A DNA stretch of 64,000 nucleotides from Accumulibacter sp. (GTDB taxonomy: Bacteria > Pseudomonadota > Gammaproteobacteria > Burkholderiales > Rhodocyclaceae), in contig JAFLDO010000007.1 in NCBI GenBank assembly GCA_017302455.1, forward strand, positions 1 through 64,000, written 5' to 3'. Both the position numbers and the translations under genes were made by a program. A model generated the notes under the pieces. The model was not told the DNA's origin. It saw nothing but the letters and a program-made list of their open reading frames with translations, and searched no databases. Of the stretch, positions 16,927 through 25,361 are shown in pieces (positions within the stretch are counted from its first letter, which is position 1; each line of letters starts with the position of its first letter).

Positions 16927-18705
16927 ATGACTGACCCCTCCCGGCAGCGCCTCGAGCTCGATGAGGCGCTGCGCTCCGTTCGCCAGGCCTTCATGACCGT
17001 CGGCGCCTTCAGCTTTTTCATCAATCTGCTGATGCTGGCGCCGGCCATCTACATGCTGCAGGTCTATGACCGCGCGCTCGGCAGTGGCAACGTGACGACC
17101 TTGCTGATGCTGACTCTGATCACTCTCGGGCTGTTCGCGCTGATGTCGGTGCTCGAGTGGATCCGGTCGATGGTTCTCGTACGCATTGGCGCACGCCTCG
17201 ATCTCGACATCAATACACGCGTCTTCAACGCCACTTTCGAACGCAACCTGCGGCAAGCCGGACAGAATCCGGCGCAGGCGCTGAATGATCTGTCGTCGAT
17301 GCGGCAGACGCTGACCGGTGCCGGGCTGATTGCCCTCACCGACGCACCGTGGATGCCGATCTACCTGGTGGTGATCTTCATGCTGCACGTGCAGTTGGGG
17401 GTGTTTGCGCTGGTCGGAGTGGTGCTGCTGGTAGGGCTGGCGATAGCCAATGAACGGGTGTCGGCGGGGCCGCTGAGCGAAGCGCAGAAGCTCGGCATGG
17501 CGGCAAGTGCGCAAGCCAACAACCACCTGCGCAATGCCGAAGTGATCGAGGCGATGGGCATGCTGCCGGCGATTCGTGGCCGCTGGTTCGAGTTGCACCG
17601 GAAGTTTCTGGCGCAGCAGGCGCTGGCCAGCGACCGCGCCGGCATCCTCAACGCGCTGACCCGGTTCGCGCGCATTTCGATGCAGTCACTGGCTCTCGGC
17701 TACGGCGCCTTGCTGGCGATCAATGGCGAGGTGACCGCGGGCATCATGATTGCCGGTTCGATTCTCGTCGGCCGCGCACTGGCGCCGGTGGAGATGCTGA
17801 TTGCCAACTGGAAACAACTGGTCTCCGCACGCGCCGCCTATGGCAGGCTGACCGCCTTGTTGCAAATGTATCCGGCGCGCGTCGCCGGCATGCAGTTGCC
17901 CCGACCGCTTGGCGAAGTGAGCGTCGAGAACGCGGCGACTGCGGCGCCGGGAAGCAAGACGCTGATTCTGCGAAACGTGAATTTCAAGCTGAAGGCCGGC
18001 GAAGTGGTCGCCGTCATCGGTCCGAGCGCCTCCGGCAAGTCGACCCTGGCGCGCCTGCTGGTGGGCGTCTGGCCGGCTCTGGCCGGATCGGTGCGGCTCG
18101 ACGGCGCCGAGACCTTCAAGTGGAACAAGGACGAGCTGGGCCCCTATTTGGGCTATCTGCCGCAGGACATCGAGTTGTTTGGCGGCACAGTTGCCGAAAA
18201 CATCGCCCGCTTTGGCGAGCTCGATTCCGAGAAGGTCCTCGCTGCGGCACAGGCGGCCGGGGTGCACGAGCTGATCCTGCTGCTCCCGGGCGGCTACGAC
18301 ACACCGCTCGGGGAGGCGGGCAGCGCGCTCTCCGGCGGTCAGAAGCAGCGCATCGGTCTGGCGCGGGCGCTCTACGGCGACCCGGCACTGATCGTCCTCG
18401 ATGAACCGAATTCCAACCTTGACGACCAGGGCGAGGCAGCACTCGCCGAAACGATCCGGCGCCTGAAGGCGAGCAAGCGCACGGTGGTGATCATCACCCA
18501 TCGGATGACGACGCTGGCGGTGGCGGACAGCATTCTGGTCATGCACGAAGGGACGGTGAAGGCGCACGGCCCGCGCGACCAGGTGCTGGCGGCGATGCGC
18601 GGGGGCAATGCGGCGCCTGCCGGCCAGCCGGACAAGGTGGTCCGCCCGGCATCGTCGGGGACGTCGGCCGGTGGCGTTCCCACGTCACCTGCGCTCGGCA
18701 CCTGA
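16927..18705 (+). CDS. Type I secretion system permease/ATPase (PrtD family)
   Basis: A 592-residue ABC exporter half-transporter. A six-helix membrane domain (about 24-300) contains the APAIYMLQVYDRAL signature of the PrtD/HasD family. The nucleotide-binding domain has Walker A GPSASGKST (365-373), LSGGQ (468-472) and Walker B LIVLDEP (488-494). There is no N-terminal C39 peptidase domain, so cargo is not processed by the transporter. The open frame begins 102 codons earlier, but the ATG at 16927 aligns with the family N terminus. It is the first of three tightly linked genes with the HlyD and TolC homologues. Confidence 0.9.
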   Translation: MTDPSRQRLELDEALRSVRQAFMTVGAFSFFINLLMLAPAIYMLQVYDRALGSGNVTTLLMLTLITLGLFALMSVLEWIRSMVLVRIGARLDLDINTRVFNATFERNLRQAGQNPAQALNDLSSMRQTLTGAGLIALTDAPWMPIYLVVIFMLHVQLGVFALVGVVLLVGLAIANERVSAGPLSEAQKLGMAASAQANNHLRNAEVIEAMGMLPAIRGRWFELHRKFLAQQALASDRAGILNALTRFARISMQSLALGYGALLAINGEVTAGIMIAGSILVGRALAPVEMLIANWKQLVSARAAYGRLTALLQMYPARVAGMQLPRPLGEVSVENAATAAPGSKTLILRNVNFKLKAGEVVAVIGPSASGKSTLARLLVGVWPALAGSVRLDGAETFKWNKDELGPYLGYLPQDIELFGGTVAENIARFGELDSEKVLAAAQAAGVHELILLLPGGYDTPLGEAGSALSGGQKQRIGLARALYGDPALIVLDEPNSNLDDQGEAALAETIRRLKASKRTVVIITHRMTTLAVADSILVMHEGTVKAHGPRDQVLAAMRGGNAAPAGQPDKVVRPASSGTSAGGVPTSPALGT

Positions 18706-18721
18706 CGCAAGGAACCTCCGG

Positions 18722-20110
18722 ATGACGATCAACATCTTCGAGCGAAAGAAGGGCGGCGCTGGCGACATCACCGACGTGACGGACGTGGCAGCGGAGAGCG
18801 TGAGCCCGGCCGGGCCGGCGGTCGATATCAATCACCGCCGGGCTTCCCGGCTGGGCTGGCTGGTGGTCGCTTTCGGCTTTGGTGGCTTCCTGCTGTGGGC
18901 AGGTCTTGCACCTCTTGACCAGGGTGTGCCGACCGGCGGCCAGGTGGTCGTGACCGGTAACCGCAAGGCCGTGCAGAACCTTGCCCCGGGAATGGTGCAG
19001 GCGATCCTGGTCAAGGACGGCGATGAGGTCAGAGGTGGCGACGTTCTGCTGCGCCTTGACCCGACGATGGCGCGCTCGCAGTACGAAGTGGCACGTAGCC
19101 AGTGGCTGGTCGTCAAGGCGGCCGAGGCGCGGCTGCTGGCCGATGTCGAGGGTCGTTCGGAGATCGTCTTTCCGGAGGATCTGTTGCGGGAGAGTGACGA
19201 TCCGCGGGCGGCGAGCGCGATGTCCGTACAGACGCAGTTGCTGCGTTCCCGGCGCGCCGGCCTGCAGGCCGAACTGGCGGCCATGAAGAATACGCTGGCA
19301 GGCCTGCAGTCCTCCGTCAAGGGCCTCGAGGCCACTCGCCGGGCGAAGGAAGAGCAAACGAAACTGCTGCTCGATGAGCTCAAGGGCTTGCGCGAGCTGG
19401 CCGCCGAAGGCTATCTGCCGCGCAATCGCCTGTCCGAGCAGGAGCGCCTGCTGGCGCAACTGAGCGGTGCCATCTCCGAGGATCTCGGCAATCTCGGCCG
19501 CACGCAGCAGACGATCGGCGAGATCCGGATGCGCATGCTGGCGCGCCAGCAGGAGTACGACAAGGAGGTCGAGAATGGTCTCGCCGAGGCGCAGAAGGAG
19601 GCCACTTCCCTCGATAGTCGGCTCAAGGGACTGGCCTTCGAACTGGCCAATACCGAAGTGCGCGCCCCTTCGGAGGGGGTGATCGTCGGGCTGAGCGTAC
19701 ACACCGTCGGTGGCGTACTCGCTGCTGGAACGCCCTTGATGGAGGTGGTGCCGAAAAACGAGCCTCTGCGCGTCGATGTCCAGGTGCCGACGACGCTGAT
19801 CGACAAGGTGAGGCCCGGATTGCCGGTGGAAATCTCCTTTCCGGCCTTCAACCAGAGGACGACGCCGCAGATTGCCGGTGAATTCGTTCAGGTCGCTGCC
19901 GATGCGACGACCGACCCGCAGGGCAGGATCCCGCCGTATTACCGTGGGCAAGTGGTGGTGACGGCAGACGGTATGAAGAAACTGAAAGCGCACGAGATCA
20001 AGCCGGGAATGCCCGCCGAGGTATTCATCAAGACCGGCGAGCGAACGATGTTGAACTACATCTTCAAGCCGCTGGGGGATCGGATGCGGTCCGCCTTGAC
20101 CGAGGAATGA
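18722..20110 (+). CDS. HlyD-family type I secretion periplasmic adaptor
   Basis: A 462-residue membrane fusion protein. A short cytosolic N terminus is followed by one transmembrane helix (about 44-62), the lipoyl-like half GNRKAVQNLAPGMVQAILVKDGDEV, a long coiled coil (about 115-310) and the second half VRAPSEGVIVGLSVHTVGGVL. The C-terminal YYRGQVVV and IKPGMPAEVFIKTGERT segments are typical of the PrtE/HlyD family. It links the inner-membrane ABC exporter to TolC. It starts 16 nt after the transporter gene and its stop overlaps the start of the TolC homologue (ATGA). Confidence 0.9.
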   Translation: MTINIFERKKGGAGDITDVTDVAAESVSPAGPAVDINHRRASRLGWLVVAFGFGGFLLWAGLAPLDQGVPTGGQVVVTGNRKAVQNLAPGMVQAILVKDGDEVRGGDVLLRLDPTMARSQYEVARSQWLVVKAAEARLLADVEGRSEIVFPEDLLRESDDPRAASAMSVQTQLLRSRRAGLQAELAAMKNTLAGLQSSVKGLEATRRAKEEQTKLLLDELKGLRELAAEGYLPRNRLSEQERLLAQLSGAISEDLGNLGRTQQTIGEIRMRMLARQQEYDKEVENGLAEAQKEATSLDSRLKGLAFELANTEVRAPSEGVIVGLSVHTVGGVLAAGTPLMEVVPKNEPLRVDVQVPTTLIDKVRPGLPVEISFPAFNQRTTPQIAGEFVQVAADATTDPQGRIPPYYRGQVVVTADGMKKLKAHEIKPGMPAEVFIKTGERTMLNYIFKPLGDRMRSALTEE

Positions 20111-21444
20111 GCATGTGGCAACCGCTTGCCACACTGCTCGTCGCCTGCAGCCTGCCACTACTGTCGGCCGGCGCGCGCGCTGCCGGGCTGATCGACGCCT
20201 ACCAGGCGGCACGGCAGAATGAGCCGACCTTTCGGGCGGCGCGCTACGAGCGGGATGCCGGTCAGTACGCCATCGCCATTGGTCGCGCCGGTCTGCTGCC
20301 GAATCTCTCGATCACCGGTTCATACTCGCAGAACAAGGGCGAGCGGGAGTCAACGGTGGTCGACGTGACACAGAATCTCGACTACCGGGACACAGTCAGC
20401 GCGGTCATCCTGCGCCAGCCGCTCTTTAACTACGACAGCTTCGTACGCTACCAGCAAGGGGGTGTTCAGGCGGCCTATAGCGATGCGGTCTTCGACCGCA
20501 AGGAGGCCGAGCTGGCGGTAAAAGTCACCGCCGCTTATCTGGACGCCCTTTTTTCGATGGATCGACTGGCGCTGGCCGATGTCGAGATTGCCGCCTACGG
20601 CGCGCAGCGCGAACTGGCCGAACGGCGCCGCAAGGGCGGCGAGGGGACGATCACCGATGTCGCCGACGCCGAGTCGAGATTGCAGCTTGCCCGCGCCGGG
20701 CGGGCGGACGCCCTTGACCGGGTCGCGGTGGCGATGCGCAAGCTCGAGGGTATGACTGGCCAGCCGATGCAACCTTTGTGGATCCTGCGCCCGGATTTCA
20801 TGCCGACCGGCGTGCAGCCCGGCCGTCTCGACGCGTGGGTCGCCCTGGCGCAGGATCACAACCCGGAGATTCGTTCACGGCGCAAGGCCTATGAACTGGC
20901 AAGCCTGGAAGTCGATCGTAATCGTGCCGGCCATATGCCGCAGCTGGATCTGGTGGCGCGGTCGACGCGAGCCGACAACGAGACCATCTCGACGCTCAAC
21001 CAGAAGAGCACGATCAATAGCGTAGGCGTCCAGCTCAACATTCCGCTGTTTGCGGGCGGAAGGGTCTCGGCCCTCACCGACCAGGCGATTGCCAACCGTG
21101 AGCGCGCACTGGCCGAACTCGATGCCGCGGCGAACGACGTTCTCGTCGAGGTGACGCGCCAATTCCTGGCCGTCGAAACAGGCGCCAGCAAGGTCACCGC
21201 GTACCGCAAGGCGGTCGACGCCAGCATCGTCGCCGTCGAAGGCAGCAAGCGCGGAATGATGGCCGGAATTCGCACCAACACCGACGTCCTCGATGCCGAG
21301 CGTGTGATGTTCGGGGCCAAGCGCGATCTTTTCCAGGCGCGCTACGAAGTTCTGGTCAGCACCTTGCAGCTCAAGGCGGCGGCTGGCGTCCTGTCGGAAG
21401 CGGACGTGGCGGAGATCGCCATGCTCCTCCGCCCGTTGCACTGA
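20107..21444 (+). CDS. TolC-family outer membrane channel protein
   Basis: A 445-residue outer-membrane efflux protein of normal TolC length. It has a signal peptide (cleavage near GARAA, about 25), LIDAYQAARQNEP as the first helix, and two internally duplicated halves of coiled-coil helices. GVQLNIPLFAGGRVSA is the typical second beta-strand motif. The C-terminal TNTDVLDAERVMFGAKRD segment is also characteristic. Its ATG overlaps the HlyD homologue stop by 4 nt, so the ABC, adaptor and channel are co-translated as one export machine. A second ATG at 20113 is also possible. Confidence 0.9.
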   Translation: MSMWQPLATLLVACSLPLLSAGARAAGLIDAYQAARQNEPTFRAARYERDAGQYAIAIGRAGLLPNLSITGSYSQNKGERESTVVDVTQNLDYRDTVSAVILRQPLFNYDSFVRYQQGGVQAAYSDAVFDRKEAELAVKVTAAYLDALFSMDRLALADVEIAAYGAQRELAERRRKGGEGTITDVADAESRLQLARAGRADALDRVAVAMRKLEGMTGQPMQPLWILRPDFMPTGVQPGRLDAWVALAQDHNPEIRSRRKAYELASLEVDRNRAGHMPQLDLVARSTRADNETISTLNQKSTINSVGVQLNIPLFAGGRVSALTDQAIANRERALAELDAAANDVLVEVTRQFLAVETGASKVTAYRKAVDASIVAVEGSKRGMMAGIRTNTDVLDAERVMFGAKRDLFQARYEVLVSTLQLKAAAGVLSEADVAEIAMLLRPLH

Positions 21445-21455
21445 TTCGCGCACAC

Positions 21456-22265
21456 TCAGCGCACATCGTTCAACGACCAGTCGTATTCCAGAAACTCGAG
21501 CTTGTAGTCGCCGCTGCGCACGCGTGCCTGCGCCTCCGGCGTGTCCGCCAGGGATGCCGCGTACCGGGCGAAGGTGCCGGAGAGCGTGCTGAAACCGGCG
21601 TGGCCCTTGGCAAAGTCCTTGCCGTACCAGTCGAAGATCTTCGACACCTGCAGCTTGCCGGTGGCGGGCTCGAAGCGGTTGCGACTGCGATCGGCCAGGA
21701 AGCGACGCATGCCGTCGTCGAGTTGCGCATCGATGCGTTCGCCGGTGAAGGCTTCATTGCGCAGCATCGGACAGCCGACCGACGCGCAGACGACGGCGGC
21801 ATGGATGCGCGGGTCGTCGAAGGCGCCTGGGGCGCGGATGAGGCCGTGTTCGATGTCGTCGAGAGAGCGTTCCTGGCCGAGCAGGATGAAGAATTTCCGC
21901 TTCCAGGGCGACTGGAAGACGCTGCCGAGGTCCTTGATCGATTTGAGATCCGGGTACCTGCCGAGTACCAGATCGATCGTCCACGCGTTGTAGGCGTTGA
22001 CCAGGAAAGCCAGCCGGCGGGCCTTCGGCCAGCTGCGATAGTCGGCCTCGGTCACTTTCGAGACGCTCTCGAGGTAAGCCTGCAGCAGCTTGCGGTCGCT
22101 CAGCATGCCGGCGTAGCGTACTTGCGACGCATTACCGCCCTGGGTGAGGACGACGTGCTTCCTGAGCAGCGAGTCCCACGCCGTATGACTGTGGTCGAAG
22201 GCGGTGGCCGCGGTGGCGCTGAGCATCAACAGCAGCCCGAGGACGAGTTTGCGCATGCGCGTCAT
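21456..22265 (-). CDS. DUF547 domain-containing exported protein
   Basis: A 269-residue protein with a signal peptide (about 1-22) and a DUF547 domain. Recognisable segments are FLVNAYNAWTIDLVLGRYP, IEHGLIRAP, the Cys-containing HAAVVCASVGCPML and KIFDWYGKDF. The Cys and His residues in these segments suggest a papain-like or transglutaminase-like fold, as proposed for the family; the reaction is unknown. Its ATG overlaps the stop of the reductase fusion gene by 4 nt, so the two are translationally coupled. DUF547 proteins are, to my knowledge, frequent neighbours of arsenosugar-type gene sets. Confidence 0.82.
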   Translation of the reverse strand: MTRMRKLVLGLLLMLSATAATAFDHSHTAWDSLLRKHVVLTQGGNASQVRYAGMLSDRKLLQAYLESVSKVTEADYRSWPKARRLAFLVNAYNAWTIDLVLGRYPDLKSIKDLGSVFQSPWKRKFFILLGQERSLDDIEHGLIRAPGAFDDPRIHAAVVCASVGCPMLRNEAFTGERIDAQLDDGMRRFLADRSRNRFEPATGKLQVSKIFDWYGKDFAKGHAGFSTLSGTFARYAASLADTPEAQARVRSGDYKLEFLEYDWSLNDVR

Positions 22266-24412
22266 GCCTGGCCGAGCCGCCAGGCGTGGAAGCGGGCGAC
22301 CCAGGCGAGCAGTTTCTGCGGGGCATGCGCCTTCTTCCAGTTGCCGGCGACGTACTTGTTGGCTTCGGCGAGGGTCGGGTAGATGTGGATGGTGCCGAGA
22401 ATGCGGTTGAGACCGATGCCCTGGCGCATGGCCAGCACGTACTCCGCAATCAGGTCGCCGGCGTGCTCGCCGACGATGGTGACGCCGAGGATCCGGTCCT
22501 TGCCGGGAACGGTGAGCACCTTGATGAAACCGTGCGCCTCGCCGTCGGCGATCGCCCGGTCGAGGTCGTCGATTCCGTAGACCGTTACTTCGTGCGCGAT
22601 GTTGCGCTCGCGTGCCTCGCTCTCGTTGATCCCGACGCGAGCCACTTCGGGTTCGACGAAGGTCGCCCAGGGGATGACCGAATAATCGGCGCGGAACTTC
22701 CTGAAGGGGTCGAAAAGGGAATTGACCGCGGCGTACCAGGCCTGATGCGCGGCCGTGTGCGTGAACTGAAACGGCCCGGCAACGTCGCCGGCGGCATAGA
22801 TGTTGGGGTACTTCGTCTGCAGGAAGTCGTTCGTCTCGATCGTGCGGCCGGCCGCAATGCCCAGTTCTTCAAGGCCATAGCCGGCGATGTTGGCCACCCG
22901 GCCAACGGCGACTAGCAGCGCATCGAAGGGAATGCGCACCTCCTGGCCCTGGTGTTCGGCGACCAGGATCTTCTCGCCGTCCTCGATGACGAACTTCCTG
23001 GCCTCATGATTGACCAGTACGGCGATGCCTTCGGCGCGGAAGCGCTGCATGACCAGTTCGGACACTTCCGGATCCTCGCGCACCATGATTCGTGGACCGT
23101 GCTGCACCTGCGTGACGCTGGCACCGCAACGCGCGAAGGCCTGCGTCAACTCGCAACCGATGGGGCCGCCGCCGAGGACCAGCAAGCGGCGTGGCAGTTC
23201 GCGCAGGTCCCAGACGGTATCGGAGGTGAAGTAGCCCACCGCCTCGATGCCCGGAATCGGCGGTATGAAGGGGCGGGCACCCGTAGCGATGACGATGCTG
23301 CGCGCGCTGAGTCGTTCGCTCTCGCCGCTGTTGCGGACGATGTCGACCTCCCAGGGCGAGACGATCGTCGCCGTTCCCTCGATGACCTCGACGCCAAGCC
23401 CGCTGTAGCGTTCTGCCGAGTCATGCGGCTCGACGGTTCTGATCACCCGCTGTACGCGCTCCATGACGTCGGCGAAGTCGAACTCGGCGCGCGCACTGCG
23501 GATGCCGAACTCCTGCGCGCGGCGCATGTGCGATAGCAGTTTGGCCGAACGGATCAGCGCCTTGGAGGGTACGCAGCCGGTATTCAGGCAGTCGCCCCCG
23601 AGCTTGTGTTTCTCGATCAGCGTCACCTTGGCCTTGACCGCCGCGGCGATATAGGCGGTGACCAGGCCCGCCGACCCGGCACCGATGACGATCAGGTTGC
23701 GGTCGAAGCGAGCCGGGCGCTGCCAGCCCGCATAGACCTTCCGGGCCGCCAGCGTGCCGACGATCTTCTTGGCGATCAGGGGGAACAGCCCGAGCAGAAC
23801 GAAGGAGCCGAGCAGCGCCGGCGAGAGGATTCCCGCCGGCGAATCGATCTTCGCCAGTTGAGTTCCGGCGTTGACGTAGACCAGCGTGCCGGCGAGCATG
23901 CCGATCTGGCTGACCCAGTAGAAGGTCCACGTTCGGATCGGCGTCAGGCCCATCAGCAGGTTGATGACGAAGAAGGGAAAGACGGGCACCAGGCGCAAGG
24001 TGAACAGGTAGAAGCCACCTTCCTTCTCGACGCCGGCGTTGATCGCCCGCAAGCGGTCGCCGAAGCGCTTCTGCACCCAGTCGCGGAGCAGGAAGCGCGA
24101 GACGAGGAAGGCGAGGGTGGCGCCCAGCGACGAGGCGAAGGAAACCAGCAGCAAGCCCCAGAAAAGCCCGAAGACGGCGCCGCCGACGAGCGTCATCACG
24201 GCGGCACCCGGCAGCGACAGGCCGGTCACCGCGACATAGGCGACGAAGAAGGCCAGCGCCGCCTTCAGGGGCTGCGCCGCTCGCCAGGCCTCGATCGCCG
24301 CCTGCTGGCTCTTGAAGTAGTCAAGGCTAAGGAAGCGTCCGAGATCCAGCCCGAAGTAAGTCAGGACCAGCGCGGCCAGCGCCGCCAGCAGCAGGAGTCG
24401 TCGAATGTTCAT
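22262..24412 (-). CDS. VTT (TVP38/TMEM64) membrane domain fused to MerA-like FAD oxidoreductase
   Basis: A 716-residue fusion. Residues about 5-225 form a VTT/SNARE-associated membrane domain with LRLVPVFPFFVINLLMGLTPI (136-156) in the central region. Residues about 238-716 are a pyridine nucleotide-disulfide oxidoreductase: FAD motif GAGSAG (244-249), redox disulfide GGDCLNTGCVPSK (Cys275, Cys280), the NAD(P) site GGGPIGCE, the YAAGDVAG flavin motif, and IHIYPTLAEA carrying the active-site His. The C-terminal vicinal cysteines of true mercuric reductase are absent, so mercury reduction is unlikely. ATG 24412 has AAGGAAAG upstream. An ECF-like promoter lies at 24452-24478. The substrate is unknown; context suggests a role in organoarsenical metabolism. 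Confidence 0.85.
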   Translation of the reverse strand: MNIRRLLLLAALAALVLTYFGLDLGRFLSLDYFKSQQAAIEAWRAAQPLKAALAFFVAYVAVTGLSLPGAAVMTLVGGAVFGLFWGLLLVSFASSLGATLAFLVSRFLLRDWVQKRFGDRLRAINAGVEKEGGFYLFTLRLVPVFPFFVINLLMGLTPIRTWTFYWVSQIGMLAGTLVYVNAGTQLAKIDSPAGILSPALLGSFVLLGLFPLIAKKIVGTLAARKVYAGWQRPARFDRNLIVIGAGSAGLVTAYIAAAVKAKVTLIEKHKLGGDCLNTGCVPSKALIRSAKLLSHMRRAQEFGIRSARAEFDFADVMERVQRVIRTVEPHDSAERYSGLGVEVIEGTATIVSPWEVDIVRNSGESERLSARSIVIATGARPFIPPIPGIEAVGYFTSDTVWDLRELPRRLLVLGGGPIGCELTQAFARCGASVTQVQHGPRIMVREDPEVSELVMQRFRAEGIAVLVNHEARKFVIEDGEKILVAEHQGQEVRIPFDALLVAVGRVANIAGYGLEELGIAAGRTIETNDFLQTKYPNIYAAGDVAGPFQFTHTAAHQAWYAAVNSLFDPFRKFRADYSVIPWATFVEPEVARVGINESEARERNIAHEVTVYGIDDLDRAIADGEAHGFIKVLTVPGKDRILGVTIVGEHAGDLIAEYVLAMRQGIGLNRILGTIHIYPTLAEANKYVAGNWKKAHAPQKLLAWVARFHAWRLGQA

Positions 24413-24451
24413 GGCAGGGCTTTCCTTGGTTGTTGAGGCGTACAGCCCTCT

Positions 24452-24478
24452 GTCGTCCGGGAGCGGCCGCTCCTTACA
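24452..24478 (-). promoter_or_regulatory. ECF-like promoter upstream of the VTT-reductase gene
   Basis: On the minus strand, TGTAAGGA (24471-24478) is followed after 14 nt by ACGAC (24452-24456). The same two boxes with the same spacing, and a shared CCGG before ACGAC, occur at 26406-26432 upstream of arsS. A GGA-type -35 and a CGAC-type -10 are the pattern of extracytoplasmic-function sigma factors. The ATG is about 40 nt downstream of the -10 box. Confidence 0.5.
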
Positions 24479-24579
24479 CGCTGCTGCCACTGGCCCGGCC
24501 GGGTGGCGCGGAAAGCAGCGGCCGTGCTCGGGCCGGCGCCGCGCGACCCGTTAGGCACCTTGCGGACGCCACGGCTCCG

Positions 24580-25278
24580 CTATCGGGATGGCGCCGCGAG
24601 CAACAGCGCCGGCAGCGCAGAGAGGTCGCTGATTTCGCCGTCCGGCATTGCCGGAATCCGTTCCGGCGCCTGGGCGAAGCGGTTGCACCAGACGACGCGC
24701 AGGCCCGACGCCTTGGCGGAAAAGGCATCCCAGGCATTCGAGGAGAGGAAACAGAGTGCTGCCGGCGCGATCCCCAGGCGGTCGCTGGCCAGGCGATAGA
24801 CCGAGGGGTGTGGCTTGAAGACGCCTACTTCCTCGACCGAAAGGATAGCGTCGAACGCTCCGTCGAGACCACTGCTGCGCACTACTGCCGCGAGCATGGC
24901 CGGCGTGCCGTTGGAGAGAATCGCCGTCTTCAGTCCGCTGGAGCGGAGCTGTCGCAGCGTCTTCGGGACTTCGGGATAGGTCTGCAGGTGGAGATAGAGA
25001 TCCATCAGGCGCGTGCGCAGGCCCGGGCGGTCGAGTTTCAGCGTCGCCAGGGCGAAGTCGAGTGCGTCGCCGGTGACCTGCCAGAAATCGGCGTGTCGGC
25101 CGGCGAGCCCGCGCAGCCAGGTGTATTGCAGTTGCTTCTGGCGCCAGAGTTCGGACAGGCGCTGCCAGTCGTCGCCAAGTTCGTCGCTGGCGGTGCGCGC
25201 CGCGCTGTTGAAATCGAAAAGCGTTCCGTAGGCGTCGAAAACGCAGGCTGCGATGCCGTCGAGGGGCTGATTGTCCAT
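24580..25278 (-). CDS. Haloacid dehalogenase type II-like HAD hydrolase
   Basis: A 232-residue HAD-superfamily protein. The nucleophile Asp15 is in FDAYGTLFDFN, motif II is LSNGTP, Lys lies in VGVFKPHPSVY and the acidic motif is FLSSNAWDAFSAKASG. The SSNAWD stretch and the short cap with LYLHLQTYPEVP match L-2-haloacid dehalogenases rather than phosphatases. By homology it would hydrolyse a carbon-halogen bond of a 2-haloacid, but the context raises the possibility of a different leaving group. It lies 83 nt after arsS on the same strand and is probably in its transcript; the next gene has its own promoter. Confidence 0.82.
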   Translation of the reverse strand: MDNQPLDGIAACVFDAYGTLFDFNSAARTASDELGDDWQRLSELWRQKQLQYTWLRGLAGRHADFWQVTGDALDFALATLKLDRPGLRTRLMDLYLHLQTYPEVPKTLRQLRSSGLKTAILSNGTPAMLAAVVRSSGLDGAFDAILSVEEVGVFKPHPSVYRLASDRLGIAPAALCFLSSNAWDAFSAKASGLRVVWCNRFAQAPERIPAMPDGEISDLSALPALLLAAPSR

Positions 25279-25361
25279 GATCGATGATTCCTGTCTATCA
25301 AGGAGGTGGCGACAAGACCACGGAGATACTCACCGGTCCGCGCTTGCCGGGTACGCCGCCG

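Noticed and set aside
22262-24412. Mercuric reductase (merA)
   Set aside because: The catalytic disulfide is present, but the C-terminal Cys pair and an N-terminal HMA domain are absent and no other mer genes are nearby.
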